Part shown: positions 1 through 6,733 of the stretch, one piece after another | Position numbering within the stretch: position 1 is the stretch's first letter | How the letters are laid out: every line of letters starts with the position of its first letter | Source of the DNA: Clostridia bacterium | Lineage (GTDB): Bacteria; Bacillota_A; Clostridia; Oscillospirales; Acutalibacteraceae | Assembly: GCA_009930155.1 (NCBI GenBank) | Contig: RZYX01000082.1 | Location: 1 to 8,091, forward strand | Direction of reading: 5' to 3' | Length of the DNA: 8,091 nt | Made by a program: the position numbers and the translations under genes | Notes under the pieces: generated by a model | What the model was told of the DNA's origin: nothing | The model's database searches: none | What the model saw: only the letters and a program-made list of their open reading frames with translations

Positions 1-95
1 TACTGCGTTGCTAACTCATTGTAATACAAAGGTATGACTGCAAAGTTAGACGCCTTGTATCTACACAAAGCTAATCGCATGAATAATGCGGGTTA
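1..95. other. Structured non-coding edge abutting a truncated dehydrogenase
   Basis: This stretch has no convincing reading frame but is rich in inverted repeats. GCGT (5-8) and CTAAC (11-15) can pair with GTTAG (45-49) and ACGC (50-53), a 9-bp stem with a 2-nt bulge. Inside it ATAC (24-27) pairs with GTAT (32-35). A second hairpin is CGCAT (76-80) with ATGCG (86-90). The block begins exactly where the minus-strand dehydrogenase loses family resemblance (about base 94). I infer the end of an inserted element or a recombination site. The outer GCTAAC ... GTTAGAC arrangement loosely recalls an integron attC site, but the left arm does not match RYYYAAC well and the site is short. No transposase is visible. 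Confidence 0.35.
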
Positions 96-204
96 TATCG
101 AGTGCTGCAACTTTTGCTCCTCTTTTTAATAAAGCAAGACTCAATTCTCTACCTATTCCGCTTGCCGCTCCTGTTACTACAACAGTTTTATTACTTATTT
201 TCAT
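61..204 (-). pseudogene. 3'-truncated short-chain dehydrogenase/reductase (N-terminal fragment)
   Basis: Reading leftward from an ATG at 204-202, the frame gives 47 residues and stops at a TAG at 63-61. It opens with a short beta strand (TVVV) and the Rossmann glycine motif TGAASGIG (residues 11-18), followed by a helix and VAALDI (residues 32-37). Asp36 sits where classical SDR enzymes have the acidic residue that favours NAD over NADP. These enzymes are normally about 250 residues with a later YxxxK catalytic pair. Here the sequence becomes unlike the family after residue 37 and ends ten residues later, so no catalytic residues are encoded. I read it as a gene cut by an insertion or rearrangement near base 94. 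The substrate cannot be guessed. Confidence 0.75.
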
Positions 205-663
205 ATTATTAGTTTTTTTATTGTTAATAGTTTAACAAACTATCTGTCTATTTGTTCAAATCCAATTTTATTATTTGGATCTACCAATATTTTAGTGTGC
301 AAAATATGCTTAATGCCATCCCGCTCCATTGTTTTCCTCATTTCGATATGACAAGATATTTTACTTTTGTTAAACAGAAATCTAACATTAAAGTAACGGT
401 AGAGCCTATTACTTTACTAACTTCAATATAAAAACTATTAACATTTGTAGTATTTCCAGAGAAATGATACAGTATTACAAACTTTTTTGTAAATTTGCGA
501 ACTGTATGCAAAAACAACCGCATTAGGAAACAAACAGCGGTAAAAAACAAATACAGGAAACGATACTAAAAATTTGACTAATGTGCTTTAAATCAGGCGC
601 TTACAAATTTTGGTATCTCTATTTTTAAAAAAATAAATAAAAAATACTATTAAACACAAAATT
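205..663. other. Mostly non-coding region between divergent genes
   Basis: This AT-rich spacer separates the leftward dehydrogenase fragment from the rightward PLP gene, so it should hold promoters for both directions. I could not find a clean Bacteroidota promoter (TTTG near -33 with TAnnTTTG near -7) in front of the gene at 664. The 60 bases before that gene are almost only A and T and carry no Shine-Dalgarno sequence, as is usual in the phylum. No tRNA, riboswitch or strong terminator hairpin was recognised. The only possible coding trace is the minus-strand remnant described separately. Confidence 0.5.
240..413 (-). pseudogene. Possible decayed gene end upstream of the dehydrogenase fragment
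   Basis: On the minus strand a frame open from about 413 ends at a TAG at 242-240, 35 bases before the dehydrogenase start. Its last 29 residues begin MERDGIKHIL and end IGFEQIDR, which reads like a real protein C-terminus rather than random AT-rich translation. Upstream this frame has stops at 414-419, while an overlapping frame (550 down to 338) is open and contains the protein-like stretch EVSKVIGSTVTLMLD. A frameshift between the two frames would give one short protein in an operon with the dehydrogenase. I do not recognise the family and the case is weak. Confidence 0.2.
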
Positions 664-2139
664 ATGATTAAATTAATTGACAAAGTTACCAACGAGAAAG
701 CATTAGCAAATGCTGTAAGAGTTTACAAAGAAAGAGGAATTATTTTGCCAACTTTTGAGCAACAACAAAATCCAGATTTAATTCCGGATAAAATAAAAGC
801 ACAATTAAAGGACGTTGGACTTTGGGAAATAAATCCTTTAAATCTTTTCAGAATTACCTGGAAAAACGAACCTAAGGAAAAAGGGGGTTTATATGGTGGT
901 GTCAACTATATTGAATTACCAAAAGAATTAACTGGTGTAGATGCAAGAATTGTTTTATTAGTTGGAAAATGGTTTCCCACAGGAGCTCACAAAGTTGGAG
1001 CAGCATACGGTTGTTTGGCTCCAAGTATCTCAACAGGAGGTTTTGACCCAACTTATCACAAAGCAGTTTGGCCGTCAACAGGAAACTATTGTCGTGGTGG
1101 AGCATTTGATTCAAAACTGATGGGAACAGAGTCGGTAGCAATATTACCAGAGGAAATGAGTAAAGAACGATTTGATTGGCTTCGTGATGAAATTGGATCA
1201 GAAGTAATTGCAACCCCAGGCTGTGAGTCAAATGTCAAAGAAATTTATGATAAATGTTGGGAAATTCGAAGAACAAGACCTGAGTGTGTCATTTTTAATC
1301 AATTCGACGAATTTGGCAATGCTGTTTGGCATTATAATACTACAGGAAAAGCAATTGAAGAAGTCTATAATAAAATTAAAAATGAAAAAAGTAATTTAGC
1401 TGCCTATGTTTCGGCAACAGGATCGGCTGGTACTATTGCAGCAGGAGACTATTTGAAAACATTTATCCCACAGGTCAAAATCGTTGCCTCTGAAGCGCTA
1501 CAGTGTCCTACTCTTTTAAATAATGGATTTGGTGGACACAGAATTGAAGGAATCGGAGACAAACATGTACCATGGATACACAATACAAAAAATACGGATA
1601 TGGTTACTGCTATTGATGATGAAGACTGTATGAGATTACTAAGACTTTTTAACGAAAAAGAAGGTCACAACTATCTAAAATCATGTGGAATTCCGGCAGA
1701 AATTATTTCAGAATTACACCTTTTAGGCATTTCAAGTATTGGCAACCTGCTATCTGCAATAAAAACTGCTAAATATTACGAGATGACAAACGACGACATT
1801 GTTATTACCGTTGCAACAGACTCTGCCGATTTATACGAATCTCGCATCGCAGAACAAAATGCAGAAAAAGGACCATACAGTAATATTCAGGCGGTAAAAG
1901 ATTTCGAAAAATGTTTATTGGGCGAAAAAACCGACAACATGAAAGAACTTACTTACAATGACCGCAAAGCAATTCACAACTTAAAATATTACACATGGAT
2001 TGAACAACAAGAAAAAGATCTTGAAGACTTAAACCAAATGTGGTATGATAGAGAAATCTGGGCTAAGATATTCGCACAAACCAAACGTTGGGATGAACTA
2101 ATTAATGAATTTAACGACAGAACCGGATTATTGAAATAG
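664..2139 (+). CDS. Fold-type II PLP-dependent enzyme (cysteine synthase/ammonia-lyase superfamily, 491 aa)
   Basis: This is a cytosolic pyridoxal-phosphate enzyme of the tryptophan synthase beta fold, with no signal peptide. The probable Schiff-base lysine is Lys110 in PTGAHKVGAA. The substrate-side Asn loop is STGNY (138-142), the phosphate-binding loop is SATGSAGT (250-257), and VATDSADLY (383-391) is near where the pyridine-nitrogen ligand is expected. After about residue 400 comes a ~90-residue charged and Trp/Tyr-rich extension not found in ordinary cysteine synthases. The start is the first ATG, in an A/T leader without Shine-Dalgarno. The gene leads a co-directional set ending in xdh and ssnA. 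By analogy with YgeX in purine clusters it may be an ammonia-lyase on a diamino or amino acid, but it is longer than YgeX (about 400 aa) and I could not match it. Substrate unknown; class confident. Confidence 0.85.
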   Translation: MIKLIDKVTNEKALANAVRVYKERGIILPTFEQQQNPDLIPDKIKAQLKDVGLWEINPLNLFRITWKNEPKEKGGLYGGVNYIELPKELTGVDARIVLLVGKWFPTGAHKVGAAYGCLAPSISTGGFDPTYHKAVWPSTGNYCRGGAFDSKLMGTESVAILPEEMSKERFDWLRDEIGSEVIATPGCESNVKEIYDKCWEIRRTRPECVIFNQFDEFGNAVWHYNTTGKAIEEVYNKIKNEKSNLAAYVSATGSAGTIAAGDYLKTFIPQVKIVASEALQCPTLLNNGFGGHRIEGIGDKHVPWIHNTKNTDMVTAIDDEDCMRLLRLFNEKEGHNYLKSCGIPAEIISELHLLGISSIGNLLSAIKTAKYYEMTNDDIVITVATDSADLYESRIAEQNAEKGPYSNIQAVKDFEKCLLGEKTDNMKELTYNDRKAIHNLKYYTWIEQQEKDLEDLNQMWYDREIWAKIFAQTKRWDELINEFNDRTGLLK

Positions 2140-2148
2140 CAATATTTC

Positions 2149-2616
2149 GTGAATGAATCTAAGCTAATATTGCCAATTGAAAACATTCAAAGCAGAATTT
2201 TTACATTTCGTGGTCTTCAGGTTATGATTGACAGCGATTTAGCTGAATTGTATGGGGTTTCAACAAGTAGGCTAAATGAACAGGTTAAAAGAAATTCTGA
2301 CAGATTCCCTCATGATTTTATGTTTCAACTGAATTCTGACGAGTGGGAATATTTGAAGTCGCAAAATGCGACATCAAGTTGGGGTGGGAAGCGCAAATTG
2401 CCAAATGTTTTTACTGAACAAGGTATAGCTAGTCTATCTGGCGTAATAAAAAATGATATTGCTGCAAGTGTGAATATTAGAATTATGCGTGCATTTGTCC
2501 AAATGCGTAAATTTCTAATAAATAATGCCGGGGTATATCAAAGACTTGATAGTATTGAACGTAAACAAATTATTACAGATTCAAAAATAGAGACGATACT
2601 AAATGACAAAATATAG
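2149..2616 (+). CDS. ORF6N-domain (KilA-N-related) DNA-binding protein, short form
   Basis: The protein has 155 residues. An ORF6N domain spans roughly residues 10-120: IENIQSRIFTFRGLQVMIDS, then LAELYGVSTSRLNEQVKRN, RFPHDFMFQL (52-61), FTEQGIASLSGV (88-99) and a helix IRIMRAFVQMRKF. The family is found in phage anti-repressors and as scattered chromosomal genes in Bacteroidota, presumed to bind DNA. It starts at GTG, 9 bases after the preceding stop; the first ATG is at Met26, inside the domain, so GTG is preferred. The tail QRLDSIERKQIITDSKIE is the usual coiled segment, but many relatives continue for tens of residues more, so the end may be truncated. It overlaps the next gene by 14 bases. 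It has no evident metabolic role in this operon and looks like an intruder or a captured regulator. Confidence 0.85.
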   Translation: MNESKLILPIENIQSRIFTFRGLQVMIDSDLAELYGVSTSRLNEQVKRNSDRFPHDFMFQLNSDEWEYLKSQNATSSWGGKRKLPNVFTEQGIASLSGVIKNDIAASVNIRIMRAFVQMRKFLINNAGVYQRLDSIERKQIITDSKIETILNDKI

Positions 2617-3853
2617 TTCAAATTTCAAATATCGTTGCATTGACTGTGGTGGAGAATATGATGGATCAGAAACCATGTATCTTTGCCCGGATTGCAGCAA
2701 ATTAAACACAGATAATCAGCCCCCAAAAGGTGTACTGAAAACTATTTACAATTATTCTGAAATCAAAAATAGAATTAAAGGATTTAAAGAGCTTGAAAGC
2801 AATTGTTTTTTAGACCTGCTACCTATCGAAAAATTAGATAGTTTACCCGTCCTAAAGGTTGGAAATACTCCTTTGTACAAATTTGATGAATTAGATAATA
2901 AACAGCTTCCCTTTGATCTATATTTTAAAGACGAGTCTCAAAACCCAACTTATTCTTTTAAAGACAGGGCATCAACAGTTGTGTCGGCCTATGCAAAAGA
3001 AAAGGGGTATGAAACAATTGTTGCAGCATCAACAGGGAATGCAGGATCTTCGCTTGCAGGATTATGTGCCGCTCAAGGACAAAAAGCCATTATAATGGTT
3101 CCCGAAACTGCTCCGATTGCAAAATTAACTCAAATCATTATGTACGGAGCGACCATTGTTCCGGTTAAAGGCACTTATGACGATGCATTTGATTTAAGCC
3201 TTAAAGCTACAAAAGAATTTGGATGGTACAACCGCAATACAGCTTATAATCCATTTACAATCGAAGGTAAAAAAACAGTTTCTCTCGAAATATTTTCCCA
3301 ACTAAACGAACAAGTTCCTGACAGAATTTTTGTTCCTGTTGGTGATGGTGTCATAATTTCAGGTGTTTACAAAGGTTTTGAAGACTTATTGGAACTCGGG
3401 ATAATAAATAAAATGCCAACAATTGTAATGGTGCAGTCAGAAGGAAGCGACAATATTGTTCGCAATATGGATAGAGATACATTTGAAGCAAAAGCCAGCT
3501 CTACAATTGCCGATTCGATATCTGTTGATATTCCAAGAAATTTTTACATGGCAAAACACTATATCAAAAGATTCAAGGGAGAATATATCACCGTTTCGGA
3601 TGATGAAATATTGCACGCATCTCAAGCTTTATCAAAAAACACAGGATTATTTGCAGAGCCTGCTGCTGCAACAGCTTTTGCCGGATTATTAGCACACATA
3701 TCCAAAAACAAAATAGAAAATAATTCACGAAATGTAATTTTGCTTACCGGTAGTGGACTAAAAGATTTAAAATCAGTAAATCAACTACTGGATATTCCAA
3801 ATTCGATAAACCCAGACTCTGATAGTCTCAAAAAATTTTTCGTTAAAAGATAA
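2603..3853 (+). CDS. Threonine synthase-like PLP-dependent enzyme with N-terminal zinc ribbon
   Basis: This is a fold-type II PLP enzyme of 416 residues resembling threonine synthase, which converts O-phosphohomoserine to threonine and phosphate. A zinc ribbon comes first (Cys12, Cys15, Cys28, Cys31), as in several archaeal and bacterial threonine synthases. NPTYSFKDR holds the Schiff-base lysine Lys120. The Asn loop is STGNAGSS (143-150), the phosphate loop VGDGVIISG (246-254), and TGSGLKD (382-388) closes the active site. The ATG lies inside the end of the ORF6N gene, which suggests translational coupling. Because it sits between another PLP enzyme and a purine-type hydroxylase, I infer it may act on a related beta- or gamma-substituted amino acid made in the pathway rather than in threonine synthesis. 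Genuine ThrC function is not excluded. Confidence 0.85.
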   Translation: MTKYSSNFKYRCIDCGGEYDGSETMYLCPDCSKLNTDNQPPKGVLKTIYNYSEIKNRIKGFKELESNCFLDLLPIEKLDSLPVLKVGNTPLYKFDELDNKQLPFDLYFKDESQNPTYSFKDRASTVVSAYAKEKGYETIVAASTGNAGSSLAGLCAAQGQKAIIMVPETAPIAKLTQIIMYGATIVPVKGTYDDAFDLSLKATKEFGWYNRNTAYNPFTIEGKKTVSLEIFSQLNEQVPDRIFVPVGDGVIISGVYKGFEDLLELGIINKMPTIVMVQSEGSDNIVRNMDRDTFEAKASSTIADSISVDIPRNFYMAKHYIKRFKGEYITVSDDEILHASQALSKNTGLFAEPAAATAFAGLLAHISKNKIENNSRNVILLTGSGLKDLKSVNQLLDIPNSINPDSDSLKKFFVKR

Positions 3854-3940
3854 TTTTATTATATTGCAAAACAATAAAAAACAATTTTTTACAGATTTAA
3901 CGAAATCGTGTTTTTGATTTTAAATTATAACACACAAACT
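3854..3940 (+). other. Short A/T spacer before xdh
   Basis: The 87 bases between the threonine synthase-like gene and xdh are very AT-rich. A small inverted repeat, ATTG with CAAT, lies around 3863-3874, and AAAAAA (3876-3881) faces TTTTTT (3885-3890). Neither makes a convincing intrinsic terminator. No Shine-Dalgarno sequence is seen before the ATG at 3941. Whether transcription continues through or a new promoter lies here cannot be decided from the sequence. Confidence 0.4.
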
Positions 3941-6490
3941 ATGATTAAATTTACCTTAAACGGAGAGTCACAAAATTACAGCGGAGATCCCGAAAAGACC
4001 TTATTAAACTATTTACGTCTCGACAAACATATTACCTCAGCAAAAGACGGATGTTCGGGGCAGGCTGTTTGTGGCGCTTGCACAGTGGAAATAAACGGAA
4101 AAGCAAAACTTGCTTGCGTTCAAAAGATGAAAACACTCCAAGGAGCCGAAATTTTTACAACTGAGGGCTTTCCGGAATATGTAAAAGATACTATTGCCAA
4201 AGCATTTGTTAATAAAGGAGCTGTACAGTGTGGTTTTTGTTCGCCCGGATTTGTAGTTCGTACAAAAGTACTTTTGCAAGAAAACCCAAATCCAACAATC
4301 GAAGAAATCCAAAAAGCAATAAAACCACATATTTGCAGATGCACAGGCTATAAAAAAATCGAAAAGGCGATACAACATGCCGGTAAATGTATCAGAGAAA
4401 ACAAAACACTAGAAATAACAAAAACATCAGGAAAAGTTGGCGTTTCGCACCCAAAATATGATGCCTATGATACCGCTTTGGGAAATAGAGATTTTGTTGA
4501 TGATATTTTTATCGAAGGAATGCTATTCGGTGCACTAAAATTTAGCGATTACCCTAAAGCAAAAGTTATCAATATTGATACTTCAAAAGCTGAAGAATTT
4601 GCAGGAGTAAAACGTGTATTCACAGCAAAAGATATCCCTGCCGAGAAAATTATCGGATTGATTTATAAAGATTGGCACGTAATGATAGAAAAAGGCGTAA
4701 CTACACATTTTATTGGCGATGTTATTGCCGGGGTTGTTGCCGAATCGGAAGAAATTGCGCGAAAAGCTGTTGATTTGATTCAAATAGACTATGAGGTTTA
4801 TGAGCCTGTAACTGATGTATATAAAGCAATCGACAGCGACAGAGTACATCCCGAAAAGCCAAATCACTTTGATACAACACAATTTACACTCGGTAATGCT
4901 GACGAAACACTAAAAAACTCAAGATACACGTCAAAAGACCATTACGAAACACAACGAATTGAACACGCATTTCTCGAAAAAGAATCAACAATTGCACGTC
5001 CTGATGGCATGGGCGGATTAGAGGTATTTAGCCAAAGTCAGGGAGTTTACGAAGATCGCAGACAAATTGCAATGATTCTTGGTCTACCGGAGGAAAAAGT
5101 CAGAGTAACACTTGTGCCTAATGGTGGTGGTTTTGGTGGCAAAGAAGATTTAAGCATCCAAGGACATACTGCTATGTTTGCATATTTAATGGATAAACCT
5201 GTAAAAATTACACTTACACGAGAAGAATCTATCAAATTGCACCCAAAACGTCATCCTGTTTTTATGGATATTGAAGTTGGCGCAGACGAAAATGGCAAAT
5301 TAACAGCCTTAAAACTACGTGCTGTTGGCGATACCGGTGCTTATGCCTCGGTTGGCATGAAAGTAATGGAACGTGTTGCAGGACATGCTGCTGGTGGGTA
5401 TTTTATTCCCGAAATAGATATTGAAGCAAAAACAGTTTACACAAATAATATTCCTTGTGGAGCAATGCGTGGATTTGGTGCAAATCAAGTAGCATTTGCA
5501 ATCGAAAGCTGCATAGACGAAATTTGCAAAAAAGCCGGGTTCGACAGATGGCAATTCCGTTATGATAATGCACTTGTTGACGGATTAAGAACATCCACAG
5601 GTCAAAAAGTCTTTGGTGTGGGTATCAGAAAATCGCTCGAAGCAGTAAAAGAAGATTTTTATAATGCAAAATATGCAGGACTTGCCTGTGCTATCAAAAA
5701 TTCGGGCGTTGGGAACGGAATGATTGATGAATCGAAAGTGAAAATCGAAATTATTGCCAAAGACAAAATCAGATTACATCATGGCTGGACAGAAATGGGA
5801 CAAGGCGTACATAATATGGCTTTGCAAACATTGTGCGAAGAAACAAATATTTCACCCGATTTTATCGAAGTAGTCGTTGATACTGACGCACAAATCAAAA
5901 CCGGAATGACCACCTCTTCAAGAGCTACTGCTTTGGTCGGTCTCGCCGTTATAAATGCAGCAAAAGGTTTTATCGAAGATCTAAAAACAAAAACCTTAAC
6001 AGAGCTTGTTGGCAAAACATACTCCGGTCAATTTGTTTGCGATTGGACAACTAAACCGGGCGTAACCGACAGAGAGCCCGTGATACACTATTCGTACGGT
6101 TATGCAGCTCAGGTTTGCATTCTTGATGATAATGGAAATATTTCCAAAATGATTGCCGCTCATGATGCCGGCAAAATTATGAACCCAATGCTCTTTGAAG
6201 GACAAATAGAAGGTGGAGTTCACATGGGATTAGGTTATGCACTATCAGAAGACCTGCCAATGAAAGACGGATATCTGATCAGCGACAAAATGAGAGATTT
6301 ACAAATATTAAGAGCGCACGAAACTCCCGAGATTATAGTAAAAGGCGTTGAAGTAGCAGATCCTGTTGGTCCTTATGGAGCTAAAGGAATTGGTGAAATA
6401 GGACTTGTACCAACTGCTGCTGCCGTTGCTAATGCTTTTTATGCTTTTGATGGAATAAAACGGACTAAGTTACCTATGAAAAGGAGGTGA
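3941..6490 (+). CDS. xdh: Selenium-dependent-type xanthine dehydrogenase (fused [2Fe-2S] and molybdenum domains, no FAD domain)
   Basis: This cytosolic molybdenum hydroxylase of 849 residues is expected to oxidise xanthine or another purine. The plant-type [2Fe-2S] domain has Cys38, Cys44, Cys47 and Cys59; the second cluster has Cys97, Cys100, Cys132 and Cys134 (ICRCTGY). The Mo-cofactor domain starts near residue 165, with GGGFGGKED (395-403), GAMRGFG (507-513), EMGQG (618-622), MTTSSRAT (656-663) and AKGIGE (814-819). Glu402, Arg510 and Glu819 align with bovine xanthine oxidase Glu802, Arg880 and Glu1261, which favours a purine substrate over CO or simple aldehydes. The FAD domain is missing, so a separate electron acceptor is needed. 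Length and fusion match the Se-dependent XDH family, in which selenium is a labile cofactor ligand and not selenocysteine; no in-frame TGA occurs. ATG 3941 is preferred to GTG 3908 because family proteins start MxxFTLNG. Confidence 0.9.
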   Translation: MIKFTLNGESQNYSGDPEKTLLNYLRLDKHITSAKDGCSGQAVCGACTVEINGKAKLACVQKMKTLQGAEIFTTEGFPEYVKDTIAKAFVNKGAVQCGFCSPGFVVRTKVLLQENPNPTIEEIQKAIKPHICRCTGYKKIEKAIQHAGKCIRENKTLEITKTSGKVGVSHPKYDAYDTALGNRDFVDDIFIEGMLFGALKFSDYPKAKVINIDTSKAEEFAGVKRVFTAKDIPAEKIIGLIYKDWHVMIEKGVTTHFIGDVIAGVVAESEEIARKAVDLIQIDYEVYEPVTDVYKAIDSDRVHPEKPNHFDTTQFTLGNADETLKNSRYTSKDHYETQRIEHAFLEKESTIARPDGMGGLEVFSQSQGVYEDRRQIAMILGLPEEKVRVTLVPNGGGFGGKEDLSIQGHTAMFAYLMDKPVKITLTREESIKLHPKRHPVFMDIEVGADENGKLTALKLRAVGDTGAYASVGMKVMERVAGHAAGGYFIPEIDIEAKTVYTNNIPCGAMRGFGANQVAFAIESCIDEICKKAGFDRWQFRYDNALVDGLRTSTGQKVFGVGIRKSLEAVKEDFYNAKYAGLACAIKNSGVGNGMIDESKVKIEIIAKDKIRLHHGWTEMGQGVHNMALQTLCEETNISPDFIEVVVDTDAQIKTGMTTSSRATALVGLAVINAAKGFIEDLKTKTLTELVGKTYSGQFVCDWTTKPGVTDREPVIHYSYGYAAQVCILDDNGNISKMIAAHDAGKIMNPMLFEGQIEGGVHMGLGYALSEDLPMKDGYLISDKMRDLQILRAHETPEIIVKGVEVADPVGPYGAKGIGEIGLVPTAAAVANAFYAFDGIKRTKLPMKRR

Positions 6491-6501
6491 AAAAAGAGGG
6501 A

Positions 6502-6549
6502 GGTTGATCAGTTTATCGGTTGACCAGTATATCGGTTGATCAGTTGGGT
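6502..6549. repeat. 16-bp tandem repeat, three copies
   Basis: Three adjacent units run 6502-6517, 6518-6533 and 6534-6549. All share GGTTGAYCAGT. The first two end in TATC and the third degenerates after the twelfth base. Units one and three contain the palindrome TGATCA. The array begins 11 bases after the xdh stop codon. Confidence 0.9.
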
Positions 6550-6558
6550 GTTTATTGT

Positions 6559-6579
6559 TGAATATTGAATGTTGAATGT
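6559..6579. repeat. 7-bp tandem repeat, three copies
   Basis: TGAATAT, TGAATGT and TGAATGT follow one another without spacers. Such TGAATRT runs are a familiar kind of low-complexity intergenic sequence in Bacteroidota (recalled, not searched). Confidence 0.8.
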
Positions 6580-6583
6580 TTTA

Positions 6584-6601
6584 AGTGCCTAGAGTGCCTA
6601 C
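6584..6601. repeat. 9-bp direct duplication
   Basis: AGTGCCTAG is followed directly by AGTGCCTAC, two units differing only in the last base. It abuts the hairpin element that starts at 6601. Confidence 0.7.
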
Positions 6602-6644
6602 CCTTCGACTTACTTCGACTACGCTCAGCACAAGTCGCTCAGGG
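6601..6644. repeat. GC-richer imperfect hairpin, probable dispersed repeat
   Basis: CCCT (6601-6604) pairs with AGGG (6641-6644), and CGACTT (6606-6611) pairs with AAGTCG (6632-6637), around a 20-base loop with a small internal bulge. Two direct repeats are nested in it: CTTCGACT at 6603 and 6613, and CGCTCAG at 6622 and 6636. Sequences of the form CTTCGACTxCGCTCAG are known as scattered intergenic repeats in many genomes of this phylum. It lacks a clear U-tract, so a terminator role is doubtful. Confidence 0.65.
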
Positions 6645-6733
6645 GGCGGTCTGTTTAGAATTTTGAGTTTAGGTTTTTAGTGTCTTTAGTTCGGAGTGGC
6701 GAGTTGGGAATGTGAAATAAAATTTAAGAAACA

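Larger units (their letters stand above)
6491..6733. other. Repeat-rich intergenic region between xdh and the CoA-binding gene
   Basis: No open frame of note lies here. The 243 bases hold, in order, a 16-bp tandem repeat, a 7-bp tandem repeat, a 9-bp duplication and a GC-richer hairpin element, each listed separately, then a G/T-rich stretch with several TTTAG words (about 6654-6690). Composition differs visibly from the coding neighbours, with G and T dominating the plus strand. It could contain the xdh terminator and a promoter for the gene at 6734, but I see no clear consensus for either. Confidence 0.6.

Noticed and set aside
902..1231. Minus-strand 109-residue open frame inside the first PLP gene
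   Set aside because: It lies antisense to a gene with clear motifs, and its translation is Leu/His-rich with no recognisable domain; a shadow frame.
3871..3890. Intrinsic terminator after the threonine synthase-like gene
   Set aside because: Only an A-run facing a T-run with a 3-base loop; no GC stem.
3908..3940. GTG start 11 codons upstream of the chosen xdh ATG
   Set aside because: The added residues are unlike the family, whose proteins begin directly at the MxxFTLNG strand; ATG 3941 fits better.
4037..4378. Minus-strand 113-residue Cys/Phe-rich open frame inside xdh
   Set aside because: The composition simply mirrors the antisense of the Fe-S domain codons; no family features.
6479..6490. 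Perfect Shine-Dalgarno-like AAGGAGGTGA at the end of xdh
   Set aside because: It encodes the C-terminal Lys-Arg-Arg and stop, no start codon of a plausible gene follows at the right distance, and this phylum rarely uses such sites.
3941..6490. Selenocysteine codon in xdh
   Set aside because: There is no in-frame TGA before the terminal stop; selenium in this family is thought to be a labile cofactor ligand.
6502..6549. CRISPR array
   Set aside because: Repeats are only 16 bp, directly adjacent with no spacers, and no cas genes are present.
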